Positions 8,314 to 23,242 are shown, counted from the first letter of the stretch. The stretch is 64,000 nucleotides of DNA from CADEED01 sp039930985 (GCA_039930985.1 JBDTSV010000152.1:1-64000), one strand, 5' to 3'. The notes: generated from the letters alone by a model not told the origin. Numbers and translations: made by a program.

Positions 8314-9176
8314 GGCGTGACTCCTCTTGCTTCGGCGGTGACACGATCCTCGTAGTCGGGAAGTCTCATTTGGGTGAGCACACCACCAATTCCGGCAACC
8401 GTGTCGCTCGGTGCCCAGACACTGAAACCGGGCATCTCGTCGAAATACGAATGCAGCACCCGGATCCGCTGCGCATCGAGGACCTGCAGCAGGCTTTCCG
8501 CCCATTCGCGCCGCGCGAGTGCCTCGGCCTTTGCGCGCTGGTAAATGAAGGAATAGACGAGATCATTACGGACCGGGAGTTTCAACTTGTCGTATTTCTT
8601 GACCAGTCTGCTGAAACCGATGGCAATCGGAAGAGTCTTCGCTGCCGCCGCCGTCCTCAAATCGTGCGTCGAGAGGTAGTTCCTAATGGCGGCAATATCG
8701 CTATCGCGAAAACCGCGATTGATGAGCTGCGGACCGGCGAGGTCGTAGTTCATTGCGGGCATCATCGCCATGAGCCTGTCGGTAAATGAATCCCACTGGG
8801 GAAAGGCTTTCAGGTCGATCTCGATGGCACCGTCTTCGCGCTTGACGAGACCAATGGCCGACAAGTCTTCCATCGGCAGGTGGTCATCCAGCGCGCGCTG
8901 CAACTGCCACGCGATTTCAAAATGTTCGAGAAAGAGCGCTTTGTTGGTAACCATCTCGACGGGCGACGCCTTTGATAAACGCGCGAACGTGGTCGAGTAA
9001 CTCTCCGCGCTTTTCTTCAGTGCCGGGCCGACCTTCAAGGCCGGCGCCTTGACGTTCAGGTCGAAATCCACCGCGTGCGCCACGCCGGCCAGACCCGCGA
9101 GCAGCGCCACGAGCGCCACCGTGGATGCGCGCCACGGGCGGCCGTGCCGGCGACGTTGGTTGCTAGGAAAATGCAT
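8310..9176 (-). CDS. Exported protein of unknown function
   Basis: 288 residues. An Arg-rich N-terminus is followed by a hydrophobic stretch and an AHA cleavage site near residue 35. The mature protein is mainly helical, with a repeated PVEM/ALFLEHFEIAWQLQRAL style amphipathic pattern and no recognised catalytic motif. It heads a three-gene unit of secreted proteins (overlap of 4 bases with the next gene, then a 45-base gap), which suggests they act together outside the cytoplasm. Confidence 0.7.
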   Translation of the reverse strand: MHFPSNQRRRHGRPWRASTVALVALLAGLAGVAHAVDFDLNVKAPALKVGPALKKSAESYSTTFARLSKASPVEMVTNKALFLEHFEIAWQLQRALDDHLPMEDLSAIGLVKREDGAIEIDLKAFPQWDSFTDRLMAMMPAMNYDLAGPQLINRGFRDSDIAAIRNYLSTHDLRTAAAAKTLPIAIGFSRLVKKYDKLKLPVRNDLVYSFIYQRAKAEALARREWAESLLQVLDAQRIRVLHSYFDEMPGFSVWAPSDTVAGIGGVLTQMRLPDYEDRVTAEARGVTP

Positions 9177-9294
9177 TGGTTCGCTCCTTGTTCAATGGTT
9201 GTGAGGGGGAGTCCGTTCCCCGTCGACGAAGCATATTCCCCATTGTTTCTGCCGCATCACCCGAACGGGTGACCAGAGGCCATTAACGCCGCGA

Positions 9295-9951
9295 ATGCCC
9301 AGCTTCGTTTCCGTGATGCACAATGCACGGGTGCTATTGGTCCTCGACCTCATCGGCGTATTCGTATTCGCGCTCGCCGGCGCAACGGCCGCGGTGCGCC
9401 AGCGCCTCGATCTCTTTGGCGTGCTGGTGCTGTCGTTCGCGACCGCTAGTGCTGGCGGCATCCTGCGTGACCTGCTGATTGGCGCGGTGCCGCCGGCGGC
9501 GTTCAAAGACTGGCGCTATCTCGCGGCGGCCACGCTCGCGGGCCTCATCACCTTCATCTGGCATCCGCTCATCGAACGCATGCGCAATCCGGTACGGGTG
9601 TTCGACGCGATGGGCCTGGCCTTGTTCGCCGTCGCCGGCACGCAGAAGGCACTGGCATACCATCTCCACCCGGTGATGGCGGCGCTGCTCGGCATGCTCA
9701 CCGGAATTGGCGGTGGCGTCATGCGCGACCTGCTTCTGTCGCGCGTTCCGGTGGTGTTCCAGTCCGACATCTACGCGCTGGCGGCTCTCGGCGGCGCCGC
9801 GGTCGTGGTGTTCGGCGACTGGCAGCAGTGGCCGCCCATGGTGGCCGCAGTCGGCGGGGCCATGCTTTGCCTTTTGCTCAGAATTCTTGCCATGTGGTTC
9901 AACTGGCATTTGCCGAGCGCGCGCAACCACGGCAGTCCTCACAAGCATTGA
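9295..9951 (+). CDS. Trimeric intracellular cation (TRIC/UPF0126) channel protein
   Basis: 218 residues, about seven membrane segments arranged as two related halves. Each half contains the family's glycine-rich signature: SAGGILRDLLIG in the first, and GIGGGVMRDLLLSRVP in the second. Prokaryotic TRIC proteins form trimeric K+/cation channels in the cytoplasmic membrane. A second ATG at 9316 is a possible alternative start; neither has a strong ribosome site. Confidence 0.88.
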   Translation: MPSFVSVMHNARVLLVLDLIGVFVFALAGATAAVRQRLDLFGVLVLSFATASAGGILRDLLIGAVPPAAFKDWRYLAAATLAGLITFIWHPLIERMRNPVRVFDAMGLALFAVAGTQKALAYHLHPVMAALLGMLTGIGGGVMRDLLLSRVPVVFQSDIYALAALGGAAVVVFGDWQQWPPMVAAVGGAMLCLLLRILAMWFNWHLPSARNHGSPHKH

Positions 9952-9979
9952 CGGAAAAATTCTTGTTAAGCTGCGACGC

Positions 9980-10705
9980 GTGAGCACAACACCAAAAATC
10001 GCATTGATCGCCGGCGCCACGGGTCTGGTCGGCGGCTTTCTCCTCAAGACATTGCTCGAGGCGCCCGACTATTCACGCGTGTACGCGCTCACGCGTCGTC
10101 CGCTCGGCAAAGAACATCCAAAGCTCGCCAATCGGGTGGTGGTTTTCGAGCGTATGACCGAGCAGCTCAAGGGCCTCGTCGCGCAGGATGCGTACTGCTG
10201 CATCGGCACCACGATTGCGGAGGCGGGCTCGCAGGAGGCGTTCCGTGAAGCGGACGTGGACGCCGTGCTGCTGTTCGCGCGCGCCGCGCGTGCCGCGCAG
10301 GCATCGCGCTTCGTGGTCATCTCGTCGGTGGGGGCGAACTCCGGTTCGACGAAATTCTACCTGCGGACCAAGGGCGAGATGGAAGAGGCCGTGTCCGACC
10401 TGGGGTTCGCCTCGGTCGACATCCTGCAGCCCAGCCTCTTGTTAGGGCCACGCAAGGCCCTGCGTCCGCTCGAGATCACCGGGCGAATCTTCGCGCCGCT
10501 CATCAATCCACTGCTCACCGGTTCGCGCGAAGCCTATCGGGCCATCCCGGCGGAGATCGTCGGCAAGGCAATGCTGGGCGCTTCGCGCCGCGGCGCGCGT
10601 GGCATATACCGCTACACCTACTCGGCGATCCGGCAGCTTTCCGAGCTGCGTTCGGCCCAGGCCCTCGCGCCCCAAACTCCCAAAAAGAACCCCGGCTTGA
10701 GATAG
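9980..10705 (+). CDS. TIP30/HTATIP2-like NAD(P)-binding SDR
   Basis: 241 residues from GTG 9980. The open frame begins further upstream, but only inside the TRIC gene, and the Rossmann fold starts right after this GTG. GATGLVG near residue 14 binds the cofactor; SSVGANSGSTKFYLRTKGE contains the YxxxK pair of atypical short-chain dehydrogenases. The overall arrangement matches bacterial HTATIP2/YbjT-like proteins. Substrate unknown. It lies 28 bases after the channel gene and may share its transcript. Confidence 0.82.
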   Translation: MSTTPKIALIAGATGLVGGFLLKTLLEAPDYSRVYALTRRPLGKEHPKLANRVVVFERMTEQLKGLVAQDAYCCIGTTIAEAGSQEAFREADVDAVLLFARAARAAQASRFVVISSVGANSGSTKFYLRTKGEMEEAVSDLGFASVDILQPSLLLGPRKALRPLEITGRIFAPLINPLLTGSREAYRAIPAEIVGKAMLGASRRGARGIYRYTYSAIRQLSELRSAQALAPQTPKKNPGLR

Positions 10706-10822
10706 GGCAGCGGCAATCGTGACGCGGCACGCATTTGCGCCAAGCCACATTCCGTAAAGTCCCAGCGACATAAGGGAAGACCGGACAGCGTTGCCGGGAC
10801 GCAACGTACGCCACGGGAAAAG

Positions 10823-13363
10823 ATGAGCCGCAACCAGTACAACTCGGTCTTGCGCAGCGGGCTGACGCGCCGGCTGTGGCTGGTTATCGCCGTCGCGATG
10901 TTGATTCCCGTCGGGCTTGCGCTGTTCTCGCGCTGGTTCGATGCCGAGGAACGGCGCGAAAATCTTCAGAACCAGGAGCTGAACACGCTCTCACGCGAGA
11001 AGGCGTCGACCCTGTTGTTCAATGCACGCCACTATCCAGGCGATTTCGCGCACGGGCTCGACGGTCGCTATCTCGTGGTGCTCGATGGCGCCGGCACCGC
11101 GCTGTTCAGCAGCAGCCCGGTTCCGCAGGAACTGGTGCAGTTGTTCGAGCGACGCGCACCGCATGCCGTGGACGCACTCAGTGGCACGACCATCCTCGCG
11201 TGGTACGCGTCGGGCCGGGAATGGCGCGGCGCCATGACCTATCTTCCGCCCAGCACAGCGGGCGATTCGATGTCGGCCAACACCGTCGTGGTGTTCGCGC
11301 CCGAAGCCACCTTCGGCTCGACGGCGTCGGAGCTGATACCTACTGCGTTGGGATTGCTGGCCCTCACCGTACTGGTGGCGTTCGCGGTAGCCGCCATCGT
11401 GAGCGAACGCTACCTGCCGCCGCTGCGCGGCCTGCAGCGCGGGCTTGCGCGCTTGCGCGAGCGGCGTTTCGAGACGCTGCCGCGCAGCGCCGTCGATGAA
11501 TTCATGCCACTCGAACGCGAGTTCAACACCACGGCCATGTCGCTGCAGAGGGACTGGCGCGCGTTCGAAGTGCTCGGCGAAGTCGACCGTGCATTGCTCG
11601 CCGCCAGCGAGATCGATCGTGCTCTCGATGTGGTGTTGCCGAAATTCCGCGAGCTCACGCGCAGTCAGTGCGTGGGCGTGATCCTGCTCGACCCGACCGC
11701 ACAAGCCCACGGGCGTCTCTTCATGGCGGCACTCGGCGCCGAAGCATTGCCGGTGCAGCGCGTGACCTTCGATTCCGAGATGCTCGCCACGGTGCGCGAG
11801 ACGCCCGAAGGAATGACGGTGGCGCGAATAGAAGAGTCCCGTCACGAATTCCTCGCGTGCATGCGCGATGTAGGCGCCGAATTTTTCTGGATCTGGCCGG
11901 TGGTGGACGAGGAGCGCCTGTCCGCCATGTTGATTGTCGGATATCACGGCGAGCCCTCGCGAGATCCGGCGGTGGCCGAATATGGTGCGGCATTTGCCGA
12001 GCGCCTGCGCGCGGCGCTGTCCAATTCCGCGCGTGACGAGCGCCTGTACCGGCAAGCACATTACGACCCGCTGACGCAGCTGCCGAATCGCGCGCTGTTT
12101 CGCGACCGCCTGGCGCAGGAGCTGGCGGCCGCGGCCACCGGTCTCACGCGCGGTGCGCTCATGTACGTGGATCTCGATCACTTCAAGCGCGTCAACGACA
12201 CCCTCGGTCACAGCGCGGGCGATCAACTGCTGTCGATCGTCGCGCACCGGCTCAAGGCCTGCACCAAAGAGGGCGACACGGTTGCCCGCCTCGGTGGCGA
12301 CGAATTCACGGTGCTGCTGAGAAACGTCGGCGATGCCGAGACAGTGCGGCAGATCGCCGACCGCGTGATCCGCTCGCTGGCGCTGCCCGCCAGCCTCGGC
12401 GGGCGCGACTACCAGATGCGCGCCAGCGTGGGCGTTACGATGTTCCCCGACGACGGCACGGACCTCGAAGACGTTATCCGCCAGGCCGATCTGGCGATGT
12501 ACCGCGCCAAGGCGCAGGGCCGCGGCCGCGCCATCTTCTTCGAGCGCGAGATGTCACAGAAGCGCGCCACCTTCACCGACAGCGGCCTGCATCGCGCGCT
12601 GCGCCGACGCGAGTTTTCGCTGTTCTACCAGCCGCAGTTTTCGCTGGCCGACGGCCGCCTGTGCGGCGCCGAGGCGTTGCTGCGCTGGCAGACGCGATAT
12701 GACGGCATCAAATTACCGGGCGAATTCATTCCCGCCGCCGAACACTCCGGCCTCATCACCGACATTGGCGGGTTCGTGCTGGATTCGGCCTGCGGGCAAT
12801 ACGCCGAGTGGGCGCGCGCCGGCATCGCGCCGCGCATGTTCTCGGTGAACGTGTCGGTGCAGCAGCTCAAGGACAATAATTTCGTGCGCATGGTACAGAG
12901 CGCGCTCCACCAGCACGGAATCACGCCCGCGAGCCTCGAACTTGAGCTGGTGGAATCGGCCCTGGCCGATGCCGAGGTCGAAGAGCCGCTGCGCGCCATC
13001 GCCGCGCTCGGCGTGAAGCTCGCGCTCGACGATTTCGGCACGGGATACTCGTCTCTCAATTACCTGCGGCGTTATCCGGTGAATACCATCAAACTGGACC
13101 GCAGCTTCCTGGATGAAGTCCCACAGAACGAATCGGCTGGTGCACTGGTCGAATCGGTAATCGCCATGGCACATACGCTTGGAAAACGGGTGACGGCAGA
13201 GGGCGTGGAAACGAGAGGCCAGCTCGAATTCCTGCGCTCGCGTGGCTGCGAGACCGCGCAGGGCTACTACCTCGCGCGCCCCATGTCGGCTGCTGCCTTT
13301 ACCGAAATTCTGGAGTCGCGCCGGCCGGGCTCCGAGATCGGCGATGAGCGGGCCGCGGGCTAG
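10823..13363 (+). CDS. GGDEF-EAL cyclic-di-GMP protein with two membrane segments and GAF-like domain
   Basis: 846 residues. A first membrane segment (14-36) and a second (170-195) enclose a periplasmic sensor of about 135 residues. A HAMP-like segment and a GAF-like domain (about 250-390) follow. The GGDEF domain (about 410-570) has an intact RLGGDEF at about 490, so diguanylate cyclase activity is possible. The usual inhibitory RxxD site is KEGD here, which would weaken product inhibition. The EAL domain (about 590-830) keeps EALLRW, NVSVQQ, DDFGTGYSSL, KLDRSF and AEGVE, so phosphodiesterase activity is also possible. The stop is overlapped by the next gene. Confidence 0.93.
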   Translation: MSRNQYNSVLRSGLTRRLWLVIAVAMLIPVGLALFSRWFDAEERRENLQNQELNTLSREKASTLLFNARHYPGDFAHGLDGRYLVVLDGAGTALFSSSPVPQELVQLFERRAPHAVDALSGTTILAWYASGREWRGAMTYLPPSTAGDSMSANTVVVFAPEATFGSTASELIPTALGLLALTVLVAFAVAAIVSERYLPPLRGLQRGLARLRERRFETLPRSAVDEFMPLEREFNTTAMSLQRDWRAFEVLGEVDRALLAASEIDRALDVVLPKFRELTRSQCVGVILLDPTAQAHGRLFMAALGAEALPVQRVTFDSEMLATVRETPEGMTVARIEESRHEFLACMRDVGAEFFWIWPVVDEERLSAMLIVGYHGEPSRDPAVAEYGAAFAERLRAALSNSARDERLYRQAHYDPLTQLPNRALFRDRLAQELAAAATGLTRGALMYVDLDHFKRVNDTLGHSAGDQLLSIVAHRLKACTKEGDTVARLGGDEFTVLLRNVGDAETVRQIADRVIRSLALPASLGGRDYQMRASVGVTMFPDDGTDLEDVIRQADLAMYRAKAQGRGRAIFFEREMSQKRATFTDSGLHRALRRREFSLFYQPQFSLADGRLCGAEALLRWQTRYDGIKLPGEFIPAAEHSGLITDIGGFVLDSACGQYAEWARAGIAPRMFSVNVSVQQLKDNNFVRMVQSALHQHGITPASLELELVESALADAEVEEPLRAIAALGVKLALDDFGTGYSSLNYLRRYPVNTIKLDRSFLDEVPQNESAGALVESVIAMAHTLGKRVTAEGVETRGQLEFLRSRGCETAQGYYLARPMSAAAFTEILESRRPGSEIGDERAAG

Positions 13364-13898
13364 CCGACTCCGGCTCCATTTCCGTCCGCGGAAATGGTGC
13401 CTGACCCCATTCCTTCTGATCTTCATCGGCTGTGCGTCGGCCCCCGAGCCGTCTGCGCCGCCGCCTGAACCCTCGCGCGATTGGGACGGAGAGGGCGGCG
13501 CGTCCAGCATGCGCAGTCGCGGCGAAGCGCTCGCGGATTTCGCGCTGCGGCTGCGCGGTTCGCCCTATCGATACGGTGGCGCAACGCTCGATGGATTCGA
13601 TTGCAGCGGCCTCGTGTTCTACGCGCACAGGCAGCTCGGGCTTACGGTGCCACGCACTTCAGCCGGCCAGGCCGACGAGGCGGACAGCATCAAGCCGCGC
13701 AAGCTCAGACGCGGCGACCTGGTGTTCTTCAAGATCGGCAGCCGCAAGGTCAATCACGTCGGCATCTACATCGGCGAGCATCGTTTCGTGCACGCGCCGG
13801 GCGCCGGAAAACCCGTGACTATCAATTCCCTCGACGACGAGTTCTACGCTTCGCGCTTCACCTCGGCGGGGCGCTTCTGGGATCGCCTGCCGCGATAG
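13344..13898 (+). CDS. C40 (NlpC/P60) peptidase lipoprotein
   Basis: 184 residues from ATG 13344, which overlaps the end of the GGDEF-EAL gene by 20 bases. A signal peptide ends in a lipobox LIFIGC. The NlpC/P60 domain has the catalytic Cys in DGFDCSGLVFY, the His in VNHVGIYIG and a second His in FVHAPG. Such enzymes cut peptide cross-links in peptidoglycan, here as an outer-membrane lipoprotein (MepS/NlpC-like). An inverted repeat at 13376-13397 falls inside codons 11-18 and so shapes the signal peptide. Confidence 0.88.
   Translation: MSGPRASRLRLHFRPRKWCLTPFLLIFIGCASAPEPSAPPPEPSRDWDGEGGASSMRSRGEALADFALRLRGSPYRYGGATLDGFDCSGLVFYAHRQLGLTVPRTSAGQADEADSIKPRKLRRGDLVFFKIGSRKVNHVGIYIGEHRFVHAPGAGKPVTINSLDDEFYASRFTSAGRFWDRLPR
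13376..13397 (+). repeat. REP-like palindrome inside C40 gene
   Basis: Arms CCATTTCCG (13376-13384) and CGGAAATGG (13389-13397) with a TCCG loop, followed by TGCCTGACCCCATT. It begins 12 bases after the stop of the upstream gene and is translated as part of the C40 signal peptide. It looks like a third repeat family distinct from the GGGGACA ones, but only this copy is in the window. Confidence 0.5.
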
Positions 13899-13910
13899 CG
13901 CTGCGCGGCA
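13888..13910 (+). terminator. Hairpin at end of C40 gene
   Basis: Stem TGCCGCG (13888-13894) and CGCGGCA (13904-13910) with a 9-base loop that includes the stop codon. No U-run follows, so intrinsic termination is uncertain. Confidence 0.35.
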
Positions 13911-14101
13911 TAGTTGCTATACCGTTATGTCGTATTTCTCGTAGGGGAATGAATAATTCGGTCTGTGAAGTGCGACAGCGTGCTCAGTTCGCCCGTTGAC
14001 CGTATATGCGATGGTTCGCACACTCCCAAGCGAGTGAAAAAGGATCGTGGTCCGGGAAGGGATCCGATTCGGTAACGATCTTTCGGGGAAACGGTTAAAC
14101 A

Positions 14102-16018
14102 ATGAGTGCCAAGCCAGACTACGTCGTCAGCAAGCTGACGCGGCCCACGGGCGGAGCCGCCACGGGCGGTTTTGTCATTAATCTGACCTCTTCGACGACG
14201 CCGATGGCGCTGTCGCAGCCGAAAGATCCGACGCTCGCTCAATACTCTTTCTTCGTCAGCCGTCGTCGTGAAGACGGCCGTGAACGTTTCCGTCTGCACA
14301 TGGGCTACTTCGAGACCATGCAGTCGGCGGAAGAAATGCTGGCCGTCGTCCGCGATGTATATCCCGGCGCCTGGGCCAGCGAAGCGCCCGGCAAGAAGCT
14401 GCGGCCTAACAACCCGGTCGCCGCTCCAGTCGCGGCCGCTGCTCCTGTTGCGCGGACAGTCGCCGCTGCTCCGCCGCCGGCCCCGATTGCTCCGCCAGTG
14501 CGGGCGGCCGCGCCAGCTCCGGCGACACCAGCCGCGGCGGTTCCCGAACCCCATCCGTTTGCCGCCACGCCGCCGCCGCCGGTTCTCAAGTACGAGTTCG
14601 AAGAACCGTTCGTGCTGGCCGACGATCCGCCGGAATTCACTCCGATCAACGTTCCGGTCGTGCATCCGCCCGCGGCCCCGGTAGTTAGTGCGCCGGTCCG
14701 GCCGGTGGCTGCGAAGCCCGCCGCGCCGAAACCCGTCGCCGCAAAGCCCGCACCCGCAAAAGCCGCCGCCAAGCCCGTTGCGAAACCGGCGCCGGTGGCC
14801 GCCAAGCCTGCTGCGCCGAAGCCGGCTGCCATGAAACCTGCGGTCGCAAAGCCGGTGGCCCCGAAGCCTGCTGCCGCCAAGCCGACGCCGGCCACGCCGC
14901 CGGTGGTCGCACCCAAGATCGCTGCGAAAGTTTCCGCCCCCGCATTGCAAGCCTCCGCGCCCGTGGCGCAGAAGCCCGCGCCCAAGGCTGCGGCAAGCGC
15001 GCCCGAACCCACCGTGCAGATGCCGGCTCTCGCCGCCCAGAAAGCGGTTCCGCATCATCCGGCGCAAACAATTTCCGCCACGCCCTCGCTCACCAGCGTC
15101 CGACAGGTCATCGAAGAGCTCGACGATCTGTCCGACACGCAGACCATTCGCCTGCTCGAACGTCATACGCCATTCCGCGAAGGTTCATCCGAGGCGAACG
15201 TCGACGAAGCCATCCGCGTCATCAAGCCCGAAGATGCGCAGTCGATGCAGGCCATCAAGAGCGAAGTAAAGCGCAACGCGCCGGTGTTGTTCGCCGTGCA
15301 GCTCGACTGGTCGGTCACGCCGTTCGACATGGCCAAGGTCGCGCCGCTCGCCATCTTCAATGCGTACACGCTCTACACCACCGAAGCCAACCGCGAGGGG
15401 CGTACCTGGTACGGCTTGCGCCTTGGGTTTTTCAGTGACGCCGTGTCTGCGAAGCAGGTGGCTTACTACGTTCGTTCCGATTTCAAGACCGTGTCGGTCG
15501 TGCCGGTGACGACGATCGAGAAAGAACGCGCCAACGACCTGAACGCCGCCCGCAGCGGCATTCATCGCGCGCCCAACGTCAAGGAAGGTCCGGCGCCGAC
15601 GCCGCTGTCCATGACTTCTTCGAATGCGAGCGGCGTCTTCAAGCTGCTCGAAGACGATCTGCCGGCCATGATCGAGCAGGACGTCGACGGCGAGACCTCG
15701 CCGCGTTTCGGCAAACAGAACTCCGCTCCGGCGCCCGCGCAGCCCGCCAGGGCCGCAGCTGCCACCGTCGCCGTGCCGCCGCCGCCGGCCAAGGCCAGTA
15801 AGGTCCGCAAGCCTGGTGCCCGCGGAGTACGCCGCGATGCGCATGCCCAGGTGGACGAGGAGACGCTCGATCAGACGTTGGAGATTCTCGGCGCGAACAC
15901 GCTGGAAATCACCAACGACAGTTCGAGCGACACCGGGGTGCGCCATCTGCGCTTCAAGGTGGACAAAAAGGGCTCGAAGTTCGCCTCGCTCATCGATCGC
16001 CTGTCGGGCAAGAAGTAG
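14102..16018 (+). CDS. SPOR-like protein with Lys/Pro/Ala-rich linker
   Basis: 638 residues, no signal peptide. Residues 40-100 (FFVSRRREDGRERFRLHMGYF and the following AEEML, YPGAW) and residues 395-475 (FAVQLDWSV, then YTLYTTEANREGRTWYGLRLGFF) both look like SPOR/sporulation-related repeats, which usually bind denuded peptidoglycan. Between them lies a long linker of PAAKPVAAKPA-type repeats (about 195-310), encoded by near-repetitive DNA at 14690-14990. Without an export signal the usual periplasmic role is unclear. The 203 bases upstream should contain its promoter. Confidence 0.65.
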   Translation: MSAKPDYVVSKLTRPTGGAATGGFVINLTSSTTPMALSQPKDPTLAQYSFFVSRRREDGRERFRLHMGYFETMQSAEEMLAVVRDVYPGAWASEAPGKKLRPNNPVAAPVAAAAPVARTVAAAPPPAPIAPPVRAAAPAPATPAAAVPEPHPFAATPPPPVLKYEFEEPFVLADDPPEFTPINVPVVHPPAAPVVSAPVRPVAAKPAAPKPVAAKPAPAKAAAKPVAKPAPVAAKPAAPKPAAMKPAVAKPVAPKPAAAKPTPATPPVVAPKIAAKVSAPALQASAPVAQKPAPKAAASAPEPTVQMPALAAQKAVPHHPAQTISATPSLTSVRQVIEELDDLSDTQTIRLLERHTPFREGSSEANVDEAIRVIKPEDAQSMQAIKSEVKRNAPVLFAVQLDWSVTPFDMAKVAPLAIFNAYTLYTTEANREGRTWYGLRLGFFSDAVSAKQVAYYVRSDFKTVSVVPVTTIEKERANDLNAARSGIHRAPNVKEGPAPTPLSMTSSNASGVFKLLEDDLPAMIEQDVDGETSPRFGKQNSAPAPAQPARAAAATVAVPPPPAKASKVRKPGARGVRRDAHAQVDEETLDQTLEILGANTLEITNDSSSDTGVRHLRFKVDKKGSKFASLIDRLSGKK

Positions 16019-16047
16019 CGGGCTCGCCGGATCGCGGCCCTTCGCGG

Positions 16048-17046
16048 TCAGCGCGCCGGGATGAGCGCGCGAAGTATCGGCTCGTTCCATCGATCTTTGT
16101 CGATGTCGTACACGATGAAGTCCCCGTCGAACTGCCAGTAGGCCCAGGCCCAGCCGCGTTTCTCGGCGGCGCGGGCCACGGCCGAGGTATAGGCGACGCG
16201 CGAGTCGATCGGTCCCTTGTCGTAGGCGCCGAACTCGCCTAACAAGATTGGCCGTCGGTTCTTCTTCGACCAGGCCTGCACCGCATCGAAATCTTTTTCT
16301 AGCGCGGCATGCTCCTGCGGCGTGCCCCAGGTCACGCCCGAAGTGTTCACGTATTCGGGCGCCCAGCGGGCGCCCTGGTGCGTGAAGCTCATGGGCAGGT
16401 AGTAGTGCACCGTCACGATGATGTGCTGGTCCTTTTTCGGGAGCTCGAGCTTGTCCAGCCACCCGACGTTGTTCCAGAAGGCCGGACCGATGATGACGTT
16501 GCGTGTGGGATTGGTCTTGCGGATGACGGCCAGCGCTTCGGCGTGCAGGCCGTTCCAGATCGGATCGGCCGCCTGGTTCGGTTCGTTGAGGATTTCGAAA
16601 ACGACCTTGTTCGACGCGTTCTTGTAGTGCTCGGCCACCTGCGCCCAGAAAGCCAGCAGGCGCGGCCGGCAGCCCTCGGCATCGCGGCCGCAGAAGCCGA
16701 AATCATGCTCGTCGAGAATCACGGTGAGCTTCTGGGCCAGCGCGCCGTCCACCAATCCATCGAGCGTGGCGAACCAGCTCGCCGGCAACTGGTACTGGTC
16801 ATCCATGCGCGCGAACGTCTGCAGCACGATGCGCACCGAGTCGAAGCCGCCTTCCTTGATGAGCGCGAGATGTCGGGGTTTGAAGCGCGCCTTGGCGGGG
16901 TCGTTCCACAACGGGTCGTAGCCGACGATGTTCACGCCACGCTGCATTTGTTTGACCTGCGCCGCCGGCGACTGCGGTTCGGCGAGGGCGGCGTTGGCTA
17001 GAAAACCCAGCGCAACGAGCAGCGCAATCCGCGGTGTTCTCGTCAT
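16048..17046 (-). CDS. Secreted GH5 family glycoside hydrolase (endoglucanase-like)
   Basis: 332 residues from the ATG complementary to 17044-17046, with AAGGGGA upstream and a signal peptide ending ALA near residue 23. The catalytic acid/base is the Glu of ILNEPNQ and the nucleophile the Glu of LLGEFGAY, with the HDFGF and VHYYLP segments typical of GH5. It probably cleaves beta-1,4-glucan or mannan in the periplasm or outside. The GH5 family is large, so the exact polysaccharide is open. Confidence 0.9.
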   Translation of the reverse strand: MTRTPRIALLVALGFLANAALAEPQSPAAQVKQMQRGVNIVGYDPLWNDPAKARFKPRHLALIKEGGFDSVRIVLQTFARMDDQYQLPASWFATLDGLVDGALAQKLTVILDEHDFGFCGRDAEGCRPRLLAFWAQVAEHYKNASNKVVFEILNEPNQAADPIWNGLHAEALAVIRKTNPTRNVIIGPAFWNNVGWLDKLELPKKDQHIIVTVHYYLPMSFTHQGARWAPEYVNTSGVTWGTPQEHAALEKDFDAVQAWSKKNRRPILLGEFGAYDKGPIDSRVAYTSAVARAAEKRGWAWAYWQFDGDFIVYDIDKDRWNEPILRALIPAR

Positions 17047-17101
17047 TCCGATCCCCTTCGTTGTGCGGAACTGGCCGCGCTCGAGCATGAGCGTCGCCTG
17101 A

Positions 17102-17404
17102 CTACTTCTTGCCGAACAAGGCGTCGAGCGCGGCTTTCGATGCGTCCACTTCGGCGGTGTTGGGTGCGACGTATGCGCCAACCTTCGGTTTGAAGTGATC
17201 GCAGAAATTGGCGGCGGTCTTGTCGCGCTGCTCTTCGGCGGTGGGTTCACGGCAATGCTTGGCGACTCGCGTGTCGTACTCCACGCACATGCGGCAGGCA
17301 TGCAGCTCGGAGTGGCACGCCTTGCATTCGTCGAGCCGGCGCAGGGGCATCGACAGCGCTTCGAGCGACGCGCCGCATTTCCAGCAGGTGAGGCCGTGTG
17401 CCAT
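17102..17404 (-). CDS. Small Cys-rich zinc-ribbon-like protein
   Basis: 100 residues. Cys pairs CWKC, CKAC and CRMC plus two single Cys (HCREP, NFCDHF) look like two zinc-binding knuckles. This is a conserved small protein family of unknown function found next to many unrelated genes. The start is uncertain: the ATG complementary to 17402-17404 was used because an alternative four codons upstream (17414-17416) lies within an inverted repeat. Neither has a clear ribosome site. Confidence 0.72.
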   Translation of the reverse strand: MAHGLTCWKCGASLEALSMPLRRLDECKACHSELHACRMCVEYDTRVAKHCREPTAEEQRDKTAANFCDHFKPKVGAYVAPNTAEVDASKAALDALFGKK

Positions 17405-17412
17405 TGGGGTCA

Positions 17413-17513
17413 GCATAAAAGGGGACAGATCTATTTTTCGATTATTTTTCGATTTTTCGGCACGGGCAGGCAGTGTGCCAACAGCAGTGCGGGAAAAATA
17501 GATCTGTCCCCTT

Positions 17514-17519
<6 letters not shown>
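17413..17519 (+). repeat. REPIN-like inverted pair (GGGGACAGATC family)
   Basis: Perfect 27-base inverted arms at 17413-17439 and 17493-17519, core GGGGACAGATCTATTTT, separated by 53 bases. The right arm contains the TAA stop of the UvrA gene (17514-17516 on the minus strand), and the left arm contains a possible ATG of the zinc-ribbon gene. A second pair with the same core lies inside uvrA at 20124-20208. Confidence 0.88.
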
Positions 17520-23126
<5,607 letters not shown>

Positions 23127-23242
23127 GTAAGAGCTGCGGGAATTCCAATGCGCGGATCGGTTATTGTACCGGCCGTGTCAAGGGCAGGGCGGGCCGACTT
23201 GGGGCCGCCCCGGAAAAAACAAAGTAAGAAAAGAGGTTTCGG

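Noticed and set aside
10991..12247. 418-codon open frame on the minus strand
   Set aside because: Antisense to the clear GGDEF-EAL gene; no recognisable protein features.
13925..15166. 413-codon Gly/Arg-rich frame on the minus strand
   Set aside because: Its composition is the mirror of the Lys/Pro/Ala repeats of the plus-strand gene.
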